Under the pieces are notes generated by a model that worked only from the letters and a program-made list of their open reading frames with translations, did not search any database and was not told the origin of the DNA. From NCBI RefSeq assembly GCF_028713515.1, contig NZ_JAQTOD010000002.1:242501-306500 (forward strand): DNA of 64,000 nucleotides. The letters run 5' to 3'. This DNA comes from Sulfurimonas sp. Lineage in GTDB: Bacteria > Campylobacterota > Campylobacteria > Campylobacterales > Sulfurimonadaceae. The stretch's first letter is position 1. Every line of letters begins with the position of its first letter. The position numbers and the translations under genes are program-made. Shown piece by piece: positions 63,023 through 64,000 of this stretch.

Positions 63023-63454
63023 CTAGTTCGCTTTACTTGATGTATCTATTACATTTCTAAAGTTCGCCTGATCTTTCTTCATAGCGCTTATTAATGCAGT
63101 AAACATTATTGAGTTTTTACTCATCTCTGTTGTCTCAACATCCAAGTCAACGCTATTTCCGTCATTTCTAGCCATGTGTCCATCTCTAAAGAAAGTTTTT
63201 GGCTTTAGTGAACTACTCTCTTCGCTCAAAGGCAGATGAGCTGGATTTGTTTGAGCCATCTGCAGTTTTGTGTTGTTTTGGTTGTATATCTTCGCCTTCT
63301 CATCAGCCAAAACACCCTCAAAACTAACATCCCTTGGTCTATAAAAAGGAGTATCAACATTTGCAATATTTGAAGCAATCATATCCTGACGAGCAGCTCT
63401 ATAATCAAGCGCTTTTGCCATTAAATCATTTGTTGCTGATATTTTTATACTCAT
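63023..63454 (-). CDS. flgB: flagellar basal-body rod protein FlgB
   Basis: 143 residues from the ATG at 63454 (MSIKISATND) with AAAGGAG upstream; a longer TTG reading starts inside the promoter region. Marks: LMAKALDYRAARQDMIASNIANVDTPFYRPRDVSFEGVL and the C-terminal KNSIMFTALISAMKKDQANFRNVID. Proximal rod subunit, first gene of flgB-flgC-fliE, read from a sigma-54 promoter. Confidence 0.95.
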   Translation of the reverse strand: MSIKISATNDLMAKALDYRAARQDMIASNIANVDTPFYRPRDVSFEGVLADEKAKIYNQNNTKLQMAQTNPAHLPLSEESSSLKPKTFFRDGHMARNDGNSVDLDVETTEMSKNSIMFTALISAMKKDQANFRNVIDTSSKAN

Positions 63455-63510
63455 ATTAACTCCTTTAGTAAATCTCAAGGGAACGAAAGAACACCAATTT
63501 TAGAACAACA

Positions 63511-63526
63511 AGCAAATTCGGTTCCA
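63511..63526 (-). promoter_or_regulatory. sigma-54 (RpoN) promoter of flgB-flgC-fliE
   Basis: On minus: TGGAAC-CGAAT-TTGCT, matching TGGCAC-N5-TTGC(A/T) in all but one position, with the GG and GC spaced 10 nt as required for -24/-12. It lies 57 nt before the flgB ATG, between RDD and flgB. In Campylobacter, rod genes are RpoN/FlgR-dependent, which fits. Confidence 0.8.
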
Positions 63527-63532
63527 AAACCG

Positions 63533-63997
63533 TTATTTTTTCTCAACCACAACTATAGTTCTACAAACCAAATCATGCAGAGCTTTTTTATCTTTTCTAT
63601 AAAAGGGAACGATTAATCCCAAGAGCGTGGTTGCAGTAAATAAAAATGCAACAAATCTAAACAAAGCCCTTGCAAAGCTTATATTTTTACCACTCTTATC
63701 ATCCACAACCTTCATATCATAAGCTTTTTTCCCCGGAGTTTGACCAAATCTGCTTAAAAGTAGTGCATACACAAATGCGTAAGTCGTTACTCCTGCAAGA
63801 GGTGCAAGCTGTGATGACTGAAAATCATCTTTGCCGTTCATAATCACATAAGTTATAGTATAGAGGATAGGAGCATATATCATAAACAAATCGACAATAA
63901 AAGACTTTACCCTAAAGCTATATGGAGCATAAATATATTTTGGAAGAACGGTCTCTTTTTTGGTTTTACTCTTTTTTTTAAGTTCTCTAAATTTCAT
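63533..63997 (-). CDS. RDD-domain membrane protein
   Basis: 154 residues, three membrane segments (~34-54, 70-86, 113-133). RDD signatures: PYSFRVKSFIVDLFMIYAPIL (R...D), FGQTPGKKAYDMKVVDDKSG and the C-terminal RKDKKALHDLVCRTIVV. Function of the family is not settled (ion handling in some members). It begins 3 nt from the window end with an ATG at 63997, upstream of the flgB promoter on the same strand. Confidence 0.85.
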   Translation of the reverse strand: MKFRELKKKSKTKKETVLPKYIYAPYSFRVKSFIVDLFMIYAPILYTITYVIMNGKDDFQSSQLAPLAGVTTYAFVYALLLSRFGQTPGKKAYDMKVVDDKSGKNISFARALFRFVAFLFTATTLLGLIVPFYRKDKKALHDLVCRTIVVVEKK

Positions 63998-64000
63998 AAT

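Noticed and set aside
1-64000. CRISPR array, prophage, or complete insertion sequence
   Set aside because: No regularly spaced direct repeats, cas, integrase, phage structural or transposase genes were seen on either strand.

Overview
The window reads as chromosomal DNA of a Campylobacterota (epsilonproteobacterial) bacterium, most likely a free-living Sulfurimonas-type organism (the genus is inferred). Evidence: AT-rich DNA, lineage-restricted families (DUF3972, two DUF2393 proteins, a remote CheZ), and gene orders that I recall from Campylobacter jejuni (cheZ-U32-purE-DUF3972-glyQ; dapB-purF; SPFH-ilvE; alaS-maf-pbpA; pbpB/ftsI-fliE-flgC-flgB). Amino-acid genes (dapB, leuA, ilvE, hisIE, a histidinol-phosphatase), panC and a bioF-like gene suggest a prototroph.

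Layout. 1-4009 (minus) is a restriction island attached to glyQ: a Dam-type methylase, a DUF262/DUF1524 (GmrSD-like) protein, a DpnII-family endonuclease, a small unknown protein and the start of a second methylase cut by the window edge. 4998-9386 holds an AhpD-like gene and a cheZ-U32-purE-DUF3972-DUF89 operon. 9451-15118 (plus) carries histidinol-phosphatase, trxA, trxB, dapB, purF and a radical SAM gene. 15115-18865 (minus) is ilvE-SPFH-hisIE-DUF2393-DUF2393. 19032-25024 is a phosphate-uptake region: an outer-membrane porin and pstS on minus, pstC-pstA-pstB-phoU on plus, with three matching Pho-box-like sites. glnA and leuA follow.

28454-34587 (minus) is an envelope-export-like operon: LolA-like protein, membrane diguanylate cyclase, two FtsX-type permeases, a LolD/MacB-type ATPase and a beta-barrel. 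Beside it is a frame-broken c-type cytochrome-like pseudogene. 35212-44306 (minus) runs alaS-CopD-like-maf-GGDEF-bioF-ABC ATPase-PBP1A. 44523-51333 (minus) has a PAP2 phosphatase with an EptA-type phosphoethanolamine transferase, a four-CBS/PAS/GGDEF/EAL protein and an aldehyde dehydrogenase. 51439-58385 has a thioredoxin-like protein and a tripartite RND efflux set, with a lytic transglycosylase inserted in reverse. The window ends with prfB, panC, ftsI, fliE-flgC-flgB behind a sigma-54 promoter, and an RDD protein.

Non-coding points of interest are two copies (139 and 174 bp) of an inverted-repeat-bounded, structured repeat, at 12631-12769 and 20488-20661, and a 13-bp direct repeat upstream of ilvE. 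No rRNA, tRNA, CRISPR array or intact insertion sequence was seen.
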